A stretch of DNA of 64,000 nucleotides from NCBI RefSeq assembly GCF_022458985.1, contig NC_061777.1, positions 18,937,668-19,001,667 of the forward strand. The letters are read 5' to 3'. The DNA comes from Mugil cephalus. Taxonomy: Eukaryota; Chordata; Actinopteri; Mugiliformes; Mugilidae. The translations under genes and the position numbers were made by a program. The notes beneath the pieces are model-generated. The model was not told the origin of the DNA and ran no database searches. It was given only the letters and a program-made list of their open reading frames with translations. Shown in pieces: positions 1 through 21,181 of the stretch (position 1 is the stretch's first letter; every line of letters begins with the position of its first letter).

Positions 1-731
1 GTACAAAGAACCAGATGTGTGGGGTCTTACAGAATTACAGAAAGTCGGCGCTATTAGCTGCGAACGTCAAACTTCCCGCTACCGAACCCCAACAACTGGG
101 TGATGCATCAGGCTCAGACCACCCTGATAAATTAGTCGCACACAGTATTTGACCCAGTTATGCGAGACGTCTGTGCCAACTGAATAAATACAAACAGTAA
201 TAATAATAATAAAAAAAAAAGTCAATAAATTAATGTTGAAATCTGAAAACTCCACCAAGCAAAACACTCCACAGTTCAAGGTATCAACATAAAAGGCATG
301 AGGGCGTAACAGGAGCATGAAATCAGTTTTATCGTCATTGAAATACATTCTATATATTCAAAGATAATCTGTCAGATACTGCTGTACATGCTGTTTTCTG
401 CCTGATACTGAGGTGACAACAGAAGCAGAGATTTTGGCACGTACGCTGTGACACGAGTCAAACCGAAGGGGGCGATCTTCGGTCCGCGCGCCGCACAGTC
501 TGTGAAACTCGTCTCCTGAGACACCGAACTCATGAAATGATGCTAGTATAAAAATATGCTTTTCAATATTTAAAGAATAAAAATTATACACTCACTTGCA
601 AGCATGTCTTTTAAAAAAAGTACTGTCGACAGAAATACATGCATTTCCTCTTTATCTGTCCAGTGAATGTTCATCAGCGCCTCACGTCAGATTCACAGAT
701 TTCCATCCAGAAACTTCCTCGTTCTCTTCAC
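1..731. other. Region downstream of kdm2b, no recognised gene
   Basis: Contains only short open frames without family resemblance. May be distal kdm2b 3' UTR or intergenic sequence. No repeat family recognised. Confidence 0.4.
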
Positions 732-737
732 TTTATT
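732..737 (-). promoter_or_regulatory. Candidate poly(A) signal of kdm2b
   Basis: AATAAA on the minus strand, about 90 bases past the kdm2b stop codon. This is a six-base match in AT-rich DNA, so a longer 3' UTR using a site further left cannot be excluded. Confidence 0.35.
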
Positions 738-825
738 GTGACAGTGAATCAGAGACTTATCACAGGACCAGTTCTTCCATTAAGTGCAAAGACATTGTTT
801 CAGTACTTTTTGTCCCCTTTAGGAA

Positions 826-10648
<9,823 letters not shown>

Positions 10649-12605
10649 GACTCCCCTCTCTCATCGTTTGTGAACACTAGAGAAAACTAACATGGCTGAA
10701 CAAGGCTCCTCCAGCTCACCCCCTCCCTTCGCAACACACACTGCTTGGTATGTTCATGTACCGTGGGAAAAACCTGTCTCCTGATTACTCAAGCCACTCA
10801 CTCACAATTAAGTCAACGAGGCAAAGCGAGTCAGAAATTACGGGAATGTTATAAAAACTGCATGCTAAGCTCAATAGTGTATATTAGGCATAAAAGTCTA
10901 AATGCTTTTCAGCCTCTCGAAACCCCGATGCGAGCTGGCGTGGTCGGCAACGGCTATTACAGTGTATATTGAATGCACCATCAATGTAACAGGAAGTGAA
11001 GATGAGCAGGTAAGACAAGATCGCTCACTCCCACACACGTCCGTTTTTGCAGGTTTTGTGGACTGTATGAGTCAGTAGCACATTAAGACCTCCAAATGAT
11101 TATTTGACTAACCAAACTCTTTAATCATCATCTTAATTCACGTGACATTTTGTGCAATATGATTGGTGCCCTCCCCGCCTCCCGTATGTAAATAGCCCTT
11201 GTTTCAAGTAATTGTTTTTCTACTGAAGCACAACGAAAGCCATAACAACCTCAGAAATAGGTTATTATTGAACATTTCTTTTGTCCATTTATTTTTATTT
11301 ATTGCAGATATGACCTCTGAGGACCAAAATGAATTTGACACCAAATACGGTAACTTTTTTTCAATAATTATTTTATAATGGTTGTTTCGCAACAGATTCA
11401 ATGTCAGCACAACAGTAAATGAGTCAATAGCTTACTCAGAATTTTTTATTATATAATTACGTAATAACACTGAACTGTGTGTATTTGAAAAGGGTCTTGT
11501 TCTGGCGCCACCCAGCGTTCAAGCCTGCGCCATAGTTTCTTTTTTTTTTTCTTTTTTTTTGCACATACATCCTGTTTGCCAGAAGGCGATTTGAGATTTT
11601 TCTAACCTATGGCTCCCACAGAAGCTTAAATCACTTCTGTGATCACAAGCCTTAAAATAAAACGATAAGGCGGTGTGCACAAAACGTGTAGTTACATTTT
11701 GTAAAGTTTTGTGGTCTCAGACACTGCTTTAGCGCACAAAGCTAAACATAACACATCACTTATTTCATTCGGAGAGAAACTGAGGACCTTCTTGTTTCTG
11801 ATTCTCTCTCTGAGGGTTTTGGTTTTTCTCTGGGCTGAAGGATTACTCGGACAGCCTTGTAGACATGCCTCTGGTTCTATGGGAGCAACAAATGGATGCT
11901 TGCTACGTGTAGTGAAGGAAGTACTCAGAATAACCAAATTTGGAGATGCAGTTTTCCCTTTTCTCCATTAAAATTTTATTCTGATAAATAACTATTAAAA
12001 AGTTGTCAGAAAAAATAAGGCCTTATGTCAGGCATAGTTGCGTGACCTGGAAGTACCTTTAAACGCACTAACCCACAACAAATAGCATGTTCTGTATGCA
12101 TCAGTCCAAGGAATGCAATGCTCGGAGAGGTGCAAGTGTTTATATGAATTCGTTCTCACTGTAACGTTTGGTGCCACTATTGTTTAAACAAATGTGCAGA
12201 ACTTTTGTGCAGTATCAACAAAAGGGGTGTCAGAATGATCACAACACACTGATCCGATATTATGTATTGGGGAAAAACGACACCATGAATTGACCCTGAC
12301 GAGGAGTCTATTACTGGCCCAAGGAGGGGGAACTAGAGCGAGCTACTGCTACAGCGTCGGTAACGAGCATTGGATTGTGGGTAGTTATCTTGTGTTTCCT
12401 GATAGACTCTTACAGTCAGCTGTTGCGGGAAAGTTTTGACATAGTTTGTTAGCTTTGCATCCACTGTTTTTTAGATGCTTTGTTTCATTTCAACCACGCT
12501 CCACGCGCTTCGTTTGTCATCGAACACCGTTCTGTAAATATTTAACGATATATATATATATTATTTTTATATATATATAAAAAAGTTCAGGTATCAACTT
12601 TCGGA
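10649..12605. other. Head-to-head intergenic region between kdm2b and orai1
   Basis: About 1.96 kb that must hold the promoters of the short kdm2b form (leftward) and orai1 (rightward). No further coding exon was found on either strand, in particular nothing JmjC-like. A (TA)n tract (about 12548-12580) lies immediately before the orai1 start codon. GGATTGTGGGTAGTT near 12373 loosely resembles an Znf143-type promoter element, but this is a weak call. Confidence 0.55.
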
Positions 12606-15600
12606 ATGAGTTTGAACGAGCACTCCATGCAGGCTCTGTCATGGAGAAAGCTGTACTTGAGTCGGGCCAAATTAAAAGCGACCAGCCGCACTTCAGCGCT
12701 TTTGTCGGGCTTCGCCATGGTAAGTTGTTGACTTTTAACACGGATCGCGGTGCTGCTGCATTAATGCACGCTCGACGACAAAGGCCGAAGACGTGATATA
12801 CTTGACGCGTGTGACGCAGATGATTGTATTTTTTTGGTAAAGTTGTGGCGTCCACGAGCCTAATGGCAGACTGTGCATTGACATTTACCATTTTCCACAC
12901 TTTTATTTCCGTGAGGACAATGTAATATGAGACGGTTTGAGAAACAGACCACTCGTTAGTCATGTGTGCGACTTCACACAACATATCGCGCCCAGCCGCA
13001 ACACCATGAAGACAAACAGACTTCACAGGGTTTCTTTCACACGACCTCAAGTCCTGACTTTTTCCGCCACAAGTAGACCGCACGGCAGCACTAACATAAA
13101 ATAATCGCAATATATTTTATAGCAGCAGTAAATCTGATTTTAAAGCTGAAATAAATCTCTTGAAAATCATGTTTTTTTTTTGTTTTTTGCACAAAAACAA
13201 AGTTGCGTGTATACTAGCTGCCAAGCCCTCTGATCAAGTATTGTAATTTGAAGCTGTTTTAAGTTTTTCTATTCGACTTTTACGCTAAATTAACCCACCC
13301 ATGAGTGCATTACCTGTTCAGTCCATCAATCGATCGGACTTTATCTGTGGTTCGATTTTCATACACAATGTACAATAATCCCACCTGCGCCCGCCACCCA
13401 CCACCCTTCCCCCAACACAAACACACAACCGCACGTACAAGTCAGACACATAATTTGATAATCTGAAAACGGCATTCATTAAATGAAGAGCCAGAACTGT
13501 CGACTTAACATTGTTTTCATTTTAGAGGCTGTGGTTTTTAGTGTTATTGAATTGTGTTGTACCAACATGTTTCTATTATTCTGAAAACCACATTCTAGTC
13601 AGTGGGCTGGATTCTGTAAAATTAAACTAAACTACTGCTGTGTTTAATTCGATCCAGATTAACAGGACTACAAACCAGTTGAATTACTGCGTTTTTACCC
13701 TGTTTTTTGAGCATAGGCTGAACATTCATGCATTCACGCAGGACCGCTATCCAAGGATTGAAGTGCATGTTTTCTAATGAAGAATATTGCCTCACTAAAA
13801 GACTCATCCTTCTAAATTTAGTCAACTATGCTCTTATGTTGAAGAAATGGTCTAATTACTATTTTTTTTTTTTTACTAAACCACAGATGTGATCATAGCT
13901 ATATGGAAAAAAATAACTGTGCAAACAGGCAAGTGTATATATATATATATATATATACTCAAAGAAACCTGTGTTTGGTCTTGGGTCACATGATGGAAGC
14001 ACTACATTTTGCACTATAGTTACAGTGGATGTGGACATATGGTAACGGTTGCATTTCCCGTGTTACTCATGAAGCCTGGATCAAATCCCTTCAAGATATG
14101 TCATGTGAAGGGTTAGACTTGGACTTAGTCAGACTTTAATGATCCACGAGTGAAATTACTTTGTCACCGTAACTTTGTTGCACATAAAAGTAAAGACAAG
14201 AAAGATAAGATGAGATGAGATTAGATTAAAGTAATATAAAAAGTGTAATCAAAAAATGTACAGAATTATGATTTTTTTTAAACATATATACAAAAATAGT
14301 TGGCGAAACAGTGTCCGATATAGTTGTTTAATCAGTTGCGTATAAAACTATTATCTAATAGTTTGCGTAGCAAACAATTCAGAGGACCTTTTACAACCAT
14401 TTAATTAAATGCATTGTCACAATACAATTTCTTTTTTTAATGATTTAGATTCAACTTTTAAGTTACAAACAATATTTAATGTGTTCAGTCGACTTAATAT
14501 TTTGGTACTTAACTTAATATTGTGTACAGTCTAAACTGATATTTCTGCATCATTTGGCATTGAACGGGTTCCATGTTCTGGTAACTTAATAAAACTGACC
14601 TCATGATGAGTCTCAGTGCACTCTAAAAAAAACAAAGACAATCAAATTTCCATTAGTGTTTCTGAGTTCCGACAACTTCTCTGGAAATTAATTTTAACCA
14701 CCGGACTATATTGAGTTATGGGAATGATCTTTTCTTCTATAATCATAATTAAAAACACTGTTTGTTATTACTTATCCATCAGTCAAGATAGACAGTTTAG
14801 CCTAGTCCACAGTCAGTCATAACCAAAAATGTTCCCAAATACAATAGTATAATTATTCATAAATGAAATTATACTCACTTTGAGATATGCTTTCCATTAA
14901 TGCAAATATTAAGCAGGCATGATCAAAGACATTGTTGATTGTAGAAGAAAAGATAATTCCTTGATTTTCTTAGATTTTTTTAGTATAATTATAATTCTTA
15001 AACTTACGTTTTGAGTCCTGTGATTCTCTTTCATCACAGTGATTCTGATGCTTCATCTTAGCATCAGACATATGCCGTTGCTATCTTTTTCACCCCACCG
15101 TCCTCCGAGGAACTCATTTGAATCTTTTAAACGTAAGATAGGAGATGGTGAGTTGTAGCAGCAGCTGCCAACGGCTGAGTAGTGCTGCTAATAACTGACC
15201 TGACTGTCCAGCAGCACAACTCCTATAAAAACACAGATGAAAAAATTGAGCATCTTCATCTCTGTACATGTTGAGTTGCTAACACTATTGATAATGATCC
15301 CTCACCGGATCAGCGCTACCCATAATATCAGCTTATAAACACAGATGGAAACGTGCTGAAGTGCTTAAACGTTCCTGTTTGATTTTCCCAGGTTGCCATG
15401 GTAGAGGTACAGCTGGAGCGGGATCATAAGTATCCTCCAGGGCTGCTGATAGCTTTCAGCGCCTGTACTACAGTTCTGGTGGCAGTGCATCTCTTTGCCC
15501 TCATGATCAGCACCTGCATCCTCCCTAATCTGGAAGCGGTCAGCAACGTTCACAACCTCAACTCGGTGAACGAGTCTCCCCACGAGCGCATGCACCGCCA

Positions 15601-15940
15601 CATCGAGCTGGCCTGGGCGTTCTCCACGGTCATCGGGACCCTCCTCTTCCTGACGGAGGTGATGCTATTGTGCTGGGTCAAGTTCCTGCCCCTCGATAGC
15701 AAGACTGAAGAGAACAACGGCACCATAAGCTCTGGGGAGGCCGCAGCCATTGCTTCCACCTGCATCATGGTGCCGTTTGGAATTGTTTTTATCATGTTCG
15801 CTGTCCACTTTTACCGCACACTCGTCAGTCATAAAACGGACCGGCAGATCCGGGAGCTGGAGCAGGTCATTCGGCTCCAGAACCAGCTGGAACACAGGGT
15901 TGAGAACGACGACATGAAGGCGACTGTCCATTTCCCCTGA
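12606..15940 (+). CDS. orai1: Orai1 store-operated calcium channel subunit
   Basis: Two coding exons, 12606-12719 and 15392-15940, split by a 2.7-kb intron, give 220 aa. Orai1 hexamers form the CRAC channel in the plasma membrane and open on contact with ER-resident STIM1. Pore residues are all present: K24, R28, L32, G35, F36, V39 and the selectivity-filter E43 (human K87, R91, L95, G98, F99, V102, E106), plus E127 (human E190). Four membrane segments lie at about 25-43, 57-79, 110-134 and 161-181. An NGT glycosylation site lies in the second extracellular loop, and a C-terminal STIM1-binding helix follows SHKTDRQ. The start is at [13 protein letters not shown], equal to human Met64; an in-frame stop at 12543 with no ATG between argues against the long N-terminus. 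The outer vestibule reads EVQLERDHK, against human EVQLDADHD. Identity is certain. Confidence 0.96.
13935..13958. repeat. (TA)n microsatellite
   Basis: Uninterrupted alternating TA run in the orai1 intron. Confidence 0.9.
14110..14290. repeat. Degenerate dispersed teleost repeat in the orai1 intron
   Basis: The segment with CTTTAATGATCCACGAGTG followed by GAAATTACTTTGTCACC resembles, from memory, a common fish repeat whose end reads TTTATTGATCCC...GGGAAATT. It is decayed, and its limits and class are uncertain. Confidence 0.45.
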
Positions 15941-18900
15941 GAACAGCCAAAGAGCACAAAGCGGCAGAGACATTAAGTAGCGCTTTCAATTGTCAAGCTT
16001 TAATCTTGTGTTTGTCACAAGTGCTCAGATGTTTTTGTTTGTCTGTTGCGTTTTTTCTGAATATTGCATGTTCCTGGACCTCTGCATGTTACACGTGGTA
16101 TCAGTTTTACTTTTAGGTGACTGGTAAATGTTTTGCTCTCAGCTCTGATATTTCTGTGACTTGTACTATGACATATTCTCATATCATTAACATTTCTCTA
16201 GGGTTAGTAGTAATCACTGAAGGATCCACATCAACTCAAATCGGTCACAATGAGTACATTTAAGGTGTACTTCCTTGTTTGAAAATGAACAAGACCAGAA
16301 TTTCCCTTCAATATTTCTACTTGAATGAAGTCTAAGATGAACCGTGTGTTTATTTCAGGTGTAACAATTAACTGCTCCAGTTCTTTTGTGCTGCAGATGG
16401 AGGTAAAAGCCACCGCGAGTGCAGCATCCACCTATGGCTTTAATAATTTTGGATGGATTGCTGTTGATCTCTGCGGTTCTAATGTTTGTTTGGCTCTAAA
16501 TTAGACTTTATGTGGATGTAATACCAAACCTTTACATTCACGGTGAATGATGTGCACGATGACTGTGCTTTAAGAACAAAGCAACTGAACAAGCCACATC
16601 CTTTTTTTGAATTTACCAGGTCTCAGTTTTCTGGTCTGTTCGGCACATCTCGTCCACACTCTCTGAACTGAATGTTACTTATCTTAAGTGTAAATTTTGC
16701 AATAGAGATCAGTCAACCTTCAGCAAAGAGTCATCCACCAACCAGAGGGCTCTTACCATTTGGTATGACCTACTTTTCAATGTTACGGTTGTTAGACAGA
16801 AATAAATGCTAGTGAAACGTTGAAAACCTGTCACTTTAGTTGGCACTGATTCTCGTAATTGTGATTCAAAAATAGGAAATTGTACCTTCAGCACGTGGAT
16901 ACAGCTGAGGACATAATCACATTTAAATGTGAATGTCAGTTTTTCCAAAGTCAGCCCAAGTTAGCACGGTTGCTAACGTTAGCTTTTCAGAATTTATAAT
17001 TATAAGCCTTTCAATGGGAATGCATGGCTATTGTTTACGTAACCTAGCAACCGTAACTTGAGGTCGTTTTTGGGGGGGGCCATCGTGCCAAATCTTATTT
17101 TCATTTGCATTGCCAAGATTCTTCTTCTCCCCAACTCTTGTGAAAAATGTGCATTTTGTTGTTTTCATGATCCTAATTCATCAAGAGTTCAAAATCTCTG
17201 TTTATATTTATATAAAACCATTTATAAAACCACAGTGTTCGTGTGCAATCTGAGGAAGTAGAACACTTAAAAATTTTGTTAAAATGTTTCACGAGTACTA
17301 CTTAACCAAGCTGTGTTATGGTGATACACATATTCTCATCTAAAGGTTTCACTGGGAGTCAAAGAAAGTTATCAGCAGGCCAGCATTTTGAACCCGTTTC
17401 TGTGTTTCAGACTCATTTTTCCTCCTTCAAAGGAAGTTGTGAGCTTTTCTCGCATTGCAAATCAAACCAAATGGATACTGGTGTTGAATTTGAATGTATT
17501 ATTACAAAGCATGAATGTATTGAAAATGTTGTGTATGCATTTGTGTTTTCTTTTTTTTTCATAGTTTACTAGCTTAAGCATGTTCACACCATTTGTTTTT
17601 GTTTTTTTTAAGTGTGGAGGAGAATTTGTGTTCTTTATGTCTCGTAGCACATGGTTTGACAGTTTTCTATTGTGCAATGTTGATACATGTGAGAGAGCCA
17701 TGACCACATTTACATATCAGTGTATTACATCCCAGAATATTGACACACGATATTTAAACTATTTGAAAAATTAGGCCATGATTTTGGATCATGTTTGGAT
17801 TTTGTTACATACTGTGTCTGTGTGTAACAAAGAAACGCTGTAACATTATTGCTGTATCAGACATGGTTCATACCAAGTCAACAACTGTAGACCAAATTTA
17901 AGTTCAGATTTTCCTGAACAGATGAGAAATCCCTGTGTCAAACAGCAGAAAACAAAGAACTATGAGCGGTTAATAGTTTATTAAAAAGGTCATGTTGATG
18001 ATGTTTCCTTGAGACCTTTTACAGGGACTTAAATGGAAAGACTTTTTTTTTTTCATTCAAATGCACAATGTGACTCTCTTCTTGGGGGAATTGCCACATG
18101 CGACTTCTTTAATGCAACAACAATGCAAGTGAAGGCATGTTACTTTGGTTCATTATTGTGGTTTATTTATTTAACCAAGTGTATGTTACTGTACATAGAG
18201 AGATCCCGCTGTAAATGCTTTAAAGGGGATTTTCAGAAAATACTGTAATGTGTGTTCTGCTTATGTGGTGTGTTTGTAAGTCATGACGCATGTAGCTTTT
18301 TGACCTGGTTACAGTCAACTCAATGTTTTTTTTGCCACTTAAAAAAATAAAAAGAACATTTGAGATGATTTCTGTTTATTCTTTTATATTTAGATATTTT
18401 GGGTTTGGGGGATTTCAGTATTTCCATTTCAGGCCACAATAGTGAGTACTTTTCAGGTACTAGAAATTTTGCTGATAATACTTGCTTAGTTGTTGAAAGT
18501 GTTTCACTTGTATCTTCACGGTAGTTAATCCTGTGTGGAAGGAAACCACACAGGAAATGGTCGAAAATAGAGCAAGAGTGTAGCTCACGCTGCCTGTCAG
18601 TCAAAACTGCGAAAAACATTGTGTGACATTAAAAAGTTACACATCACGCCCTGACCCAGTTACCAGAGTTTCCACCAATCAATCAATCAACTGATCAGTC
18701 AAGAATCAAAAATCATTTATTGTCATTACGTGAGGCACCATTAAATTATATTGAAAACATTAACGTTGTGGAATTTCTGAGAAGCAGTAACTGAAAAATG
18801 ACATTAATGTAACTTTTAAATACCATTATGAAGATGTTATCAAAGCTCTAAGGACACATATCATAGCAGATCAACACCACAATGAGAGCCTGCAAGGGAC

Positions 18901-20830
18901 TACATCATTATCACCAATGTGTCTTTGATTATTCTGAGTGAGAACTATTCAATTCAATTCAATTCAGTTTTATTTATATAGCGCCAATAACAATACAAAT
19001 CGTCTCAAGACGCTTCACAAAAACCAGCCTGCAACCTCGAGAGCAAGCCTGAAGACAGCAGTGTCAAGGAAAAACTCCCTTTTAACAGGAAGAAACCTTG
19101 AGCAGAACCCAGCTCATATGGAGGGACCCATCTGCCTAAGTCCAGCCGGGTAGAAACAGAGAAGATAGAGAGAAGAAGAGCAGGAGAAACAAGATAAACA
19201 AACTTCTGTCATAGGTACATACATCAAGCTGAAGGAAACATAGAGGGTCTAGTAGTATAACACATAGCTGATGATCTGTGAGACAGTTTGTGAGTATAAC
19301 AGGAATTATGGGCAGGTTGGTGAATTGTTCATCTAGGTAGGAGTGGATAACTGGAGGAGGCCATGACGACTGGGGCAAATGTAGTTTATGGAGCTCCACA
19401 GGTCTGATAGACAGAACTACACTACTAAAGGGCAAGTGATTATATTTCTCTACAGACCTGGGCTACTTTTTGTTACTTGTTTGTGTTATGAGAGGCCTTG
19501 TATATAATATAGTCAGAACTGTGGCCCTCTGTACCGTCTGTTGACAACAGTCTTGTCTAACACAGATGACGTTTCCTAATATGTTTTATTTTCTCTTGAT
19601 ATGTTAATTGTCCATTCATACCTTTTACTGATCTCTGGACAGACTCCTTTCGTGTAAACTGTAAGTAGTGAGGTTTCCCCCCAACCCCTGCCTCTAACAA
19701 TAACAACTGCGAATTCTTTGTGCCGGCTGGTGAAGGATGGTCCCAGAGACTGCTGGTCCTACAGTAGAGATAATCCAGAGATCGACAGAAACCATGAGTG
19801 CTGCAGGAAGGCTGAATTACTTCTCAGTCATTTGTGCAATATCTGTAAAGCAGCAGTTTGAACAGAAGAGAAACACACCAACAAATATTCACACCTTTTC
19901 CATATGGAAAGCTCCACCTTCTGTCTGAATATCTAAAATATGAACTTGAGTTTCCTCAGAGTAACTTGTGCTGGGCCCAGTACTCGATTAAATACCCAAC
20001 TAATACATCTGTATTAGGCTTTATTCGACTGTAGTTATATCATTTTCTGCTGCTTATATTTATATTGTTTTTTGTAAACTCTGTTTCATTGCATTCACAC
20101 TACACATATTACATTTATAAATGGCTGTAGCTAAATGACCAGACATACTATTTATTTATTTATTTATTTATTATCTTATGCTGATTTATACATATCAGGC
20201 TTTATATTTTCTTTCCTACGCATCTGCTTCCTTCATTTAAAAAACCCACAACTTTTTTATTTCATTTTATTTCTGTACTAGATGTAAAGTTTTGGTACAT
20301 AACAGGTTTATTTTTTTTATTTTATTATCTTCCTTATCTGGTCTCTGTGTGACTTATTTTTCTTAGTTGTTTAACAATCTTTTTAATTGATCTAATTAAC
20401 TTTTTTTTCCATTCAAAAGCAGTGTGCCTATTTCATTTTATTTTTTGTTTTATCTTATACTACAGTTATAGCTCTGATATATCACATACTATTTACTGTG
20501 TTACAATAACTCAGTATTTTCTAGTTGTTGGTTTTAACTATCCTACAGTGAATATTTTTGTTTCTGTGTTTTAATTTATTCAAAGTTATTTATACTATGG
20601 TTATATATACATACCTGCCAAGTATTTCTATTTTCTCCTTATATATCAGGTCTATTCTTTTTTTATATTATAATTCATTCTTGTTTGTTTGAATTTTTTT
20701 TACATTAAAATGAAATTGTTTTTTTGTATTTATACCAATCCTTGAAGGTGCACACAAATTTCCTACCTGTCACCTGGACTCACCTTTGGTGTTCTTCCGC
20801 CTCGACTAAAAGGTCTAATTTTCCGCCTCC
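15941..20830. other. orai1 3' UTR and intergenic region before setd1b
   Basis: No coding exon recognised on either strand. Candidate poly(A) signals for orai1 are AATAAA at 16801 and at 18346. From about 19950 the DNA becomes AT-rich with T tracts and TTTA repeats (20151-20172). A dispersed repeat occupies about 18948-19440. The mammalian neighbours MORN3, TMEM120B and RHOF, known to lie between ORAI1 and SETD1B in human, are not here. Confidence 0.6.
18948..19440. repeat. High-copy percomorph dispersed repeat (TTTATTTATATAGCGCC family)
   Basis: Begins with repeated CAATT then TTTTATTTATATAGCGCC, and continues with AAAAACTCCCTTTTAACAGG, GAAGAAACCTTGAGCAGAAC and GGAGGGACCCATCTGCC, all of which I recognise from memory as one abundant acanthomorph fish repeat. 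No intact coding frame. Transposon class not determined from this copy. Right end is approximate. Confidence 0.75.
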
Positions 20831-20952
20831 TTCCGTCTGCTCTACTGGCGGATGGATACATTTTCCGACGTGGACGACGAAGTGTAAAACATCGAGAACT
20901 ACAGCAGCTTTTCCACAATGTTGCTCCTTCAGAGGATAAAACTTCGGTACAG
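20830..20952 (+). other. Putative non-coding first exon of setd1b
   Basis: Ends in a good donor (TACAG followed by GTACGC at 20953) and splices to the acceptor just before 21168. The ATG at 20918 would run into a stop right after the junction, so this exon is read as 5' UTR. The left end (start site) is not defined by sequence; the local rise in GC and CpG fits a promoter region. Confidence 0.5.
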
Positions 20953-21181
20953 GTACGCGAAATAAGCGTGTTTTGTTAACTCGGGCTATTTGGTTGTGTT
21001 TTATTTCACAAGCGGTTGTCTTTTAGATGAGGACAGCGTTACAGGTGATGCTCTCCATCACCTGCTGGGGTGTGTTAACCTGTAGCGGAGGACTAATGTC
21101 AGCTAGCGAACACCTACCACTAAATTTAGCTTGAGCGCTCGGCTGTTGTTTTGTTTGTGTTTCCAGGTTTTGACGAATGTA

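Noticed and set aside
12517-13110. 197-codon minus-strand open frame, considered as a missing kdm2b JmjC exon
   Set aside because: It overlaps orai1 exon 1 in antisense and the orai1 intron, and has none of the JmjC HxD...H context.
20918-20952. ATG in the first setd1b exon as the translation start
   Set aside because: After splicing the frame meets TGA at once; the ATG at 21182 begins the conserved N-terminus.
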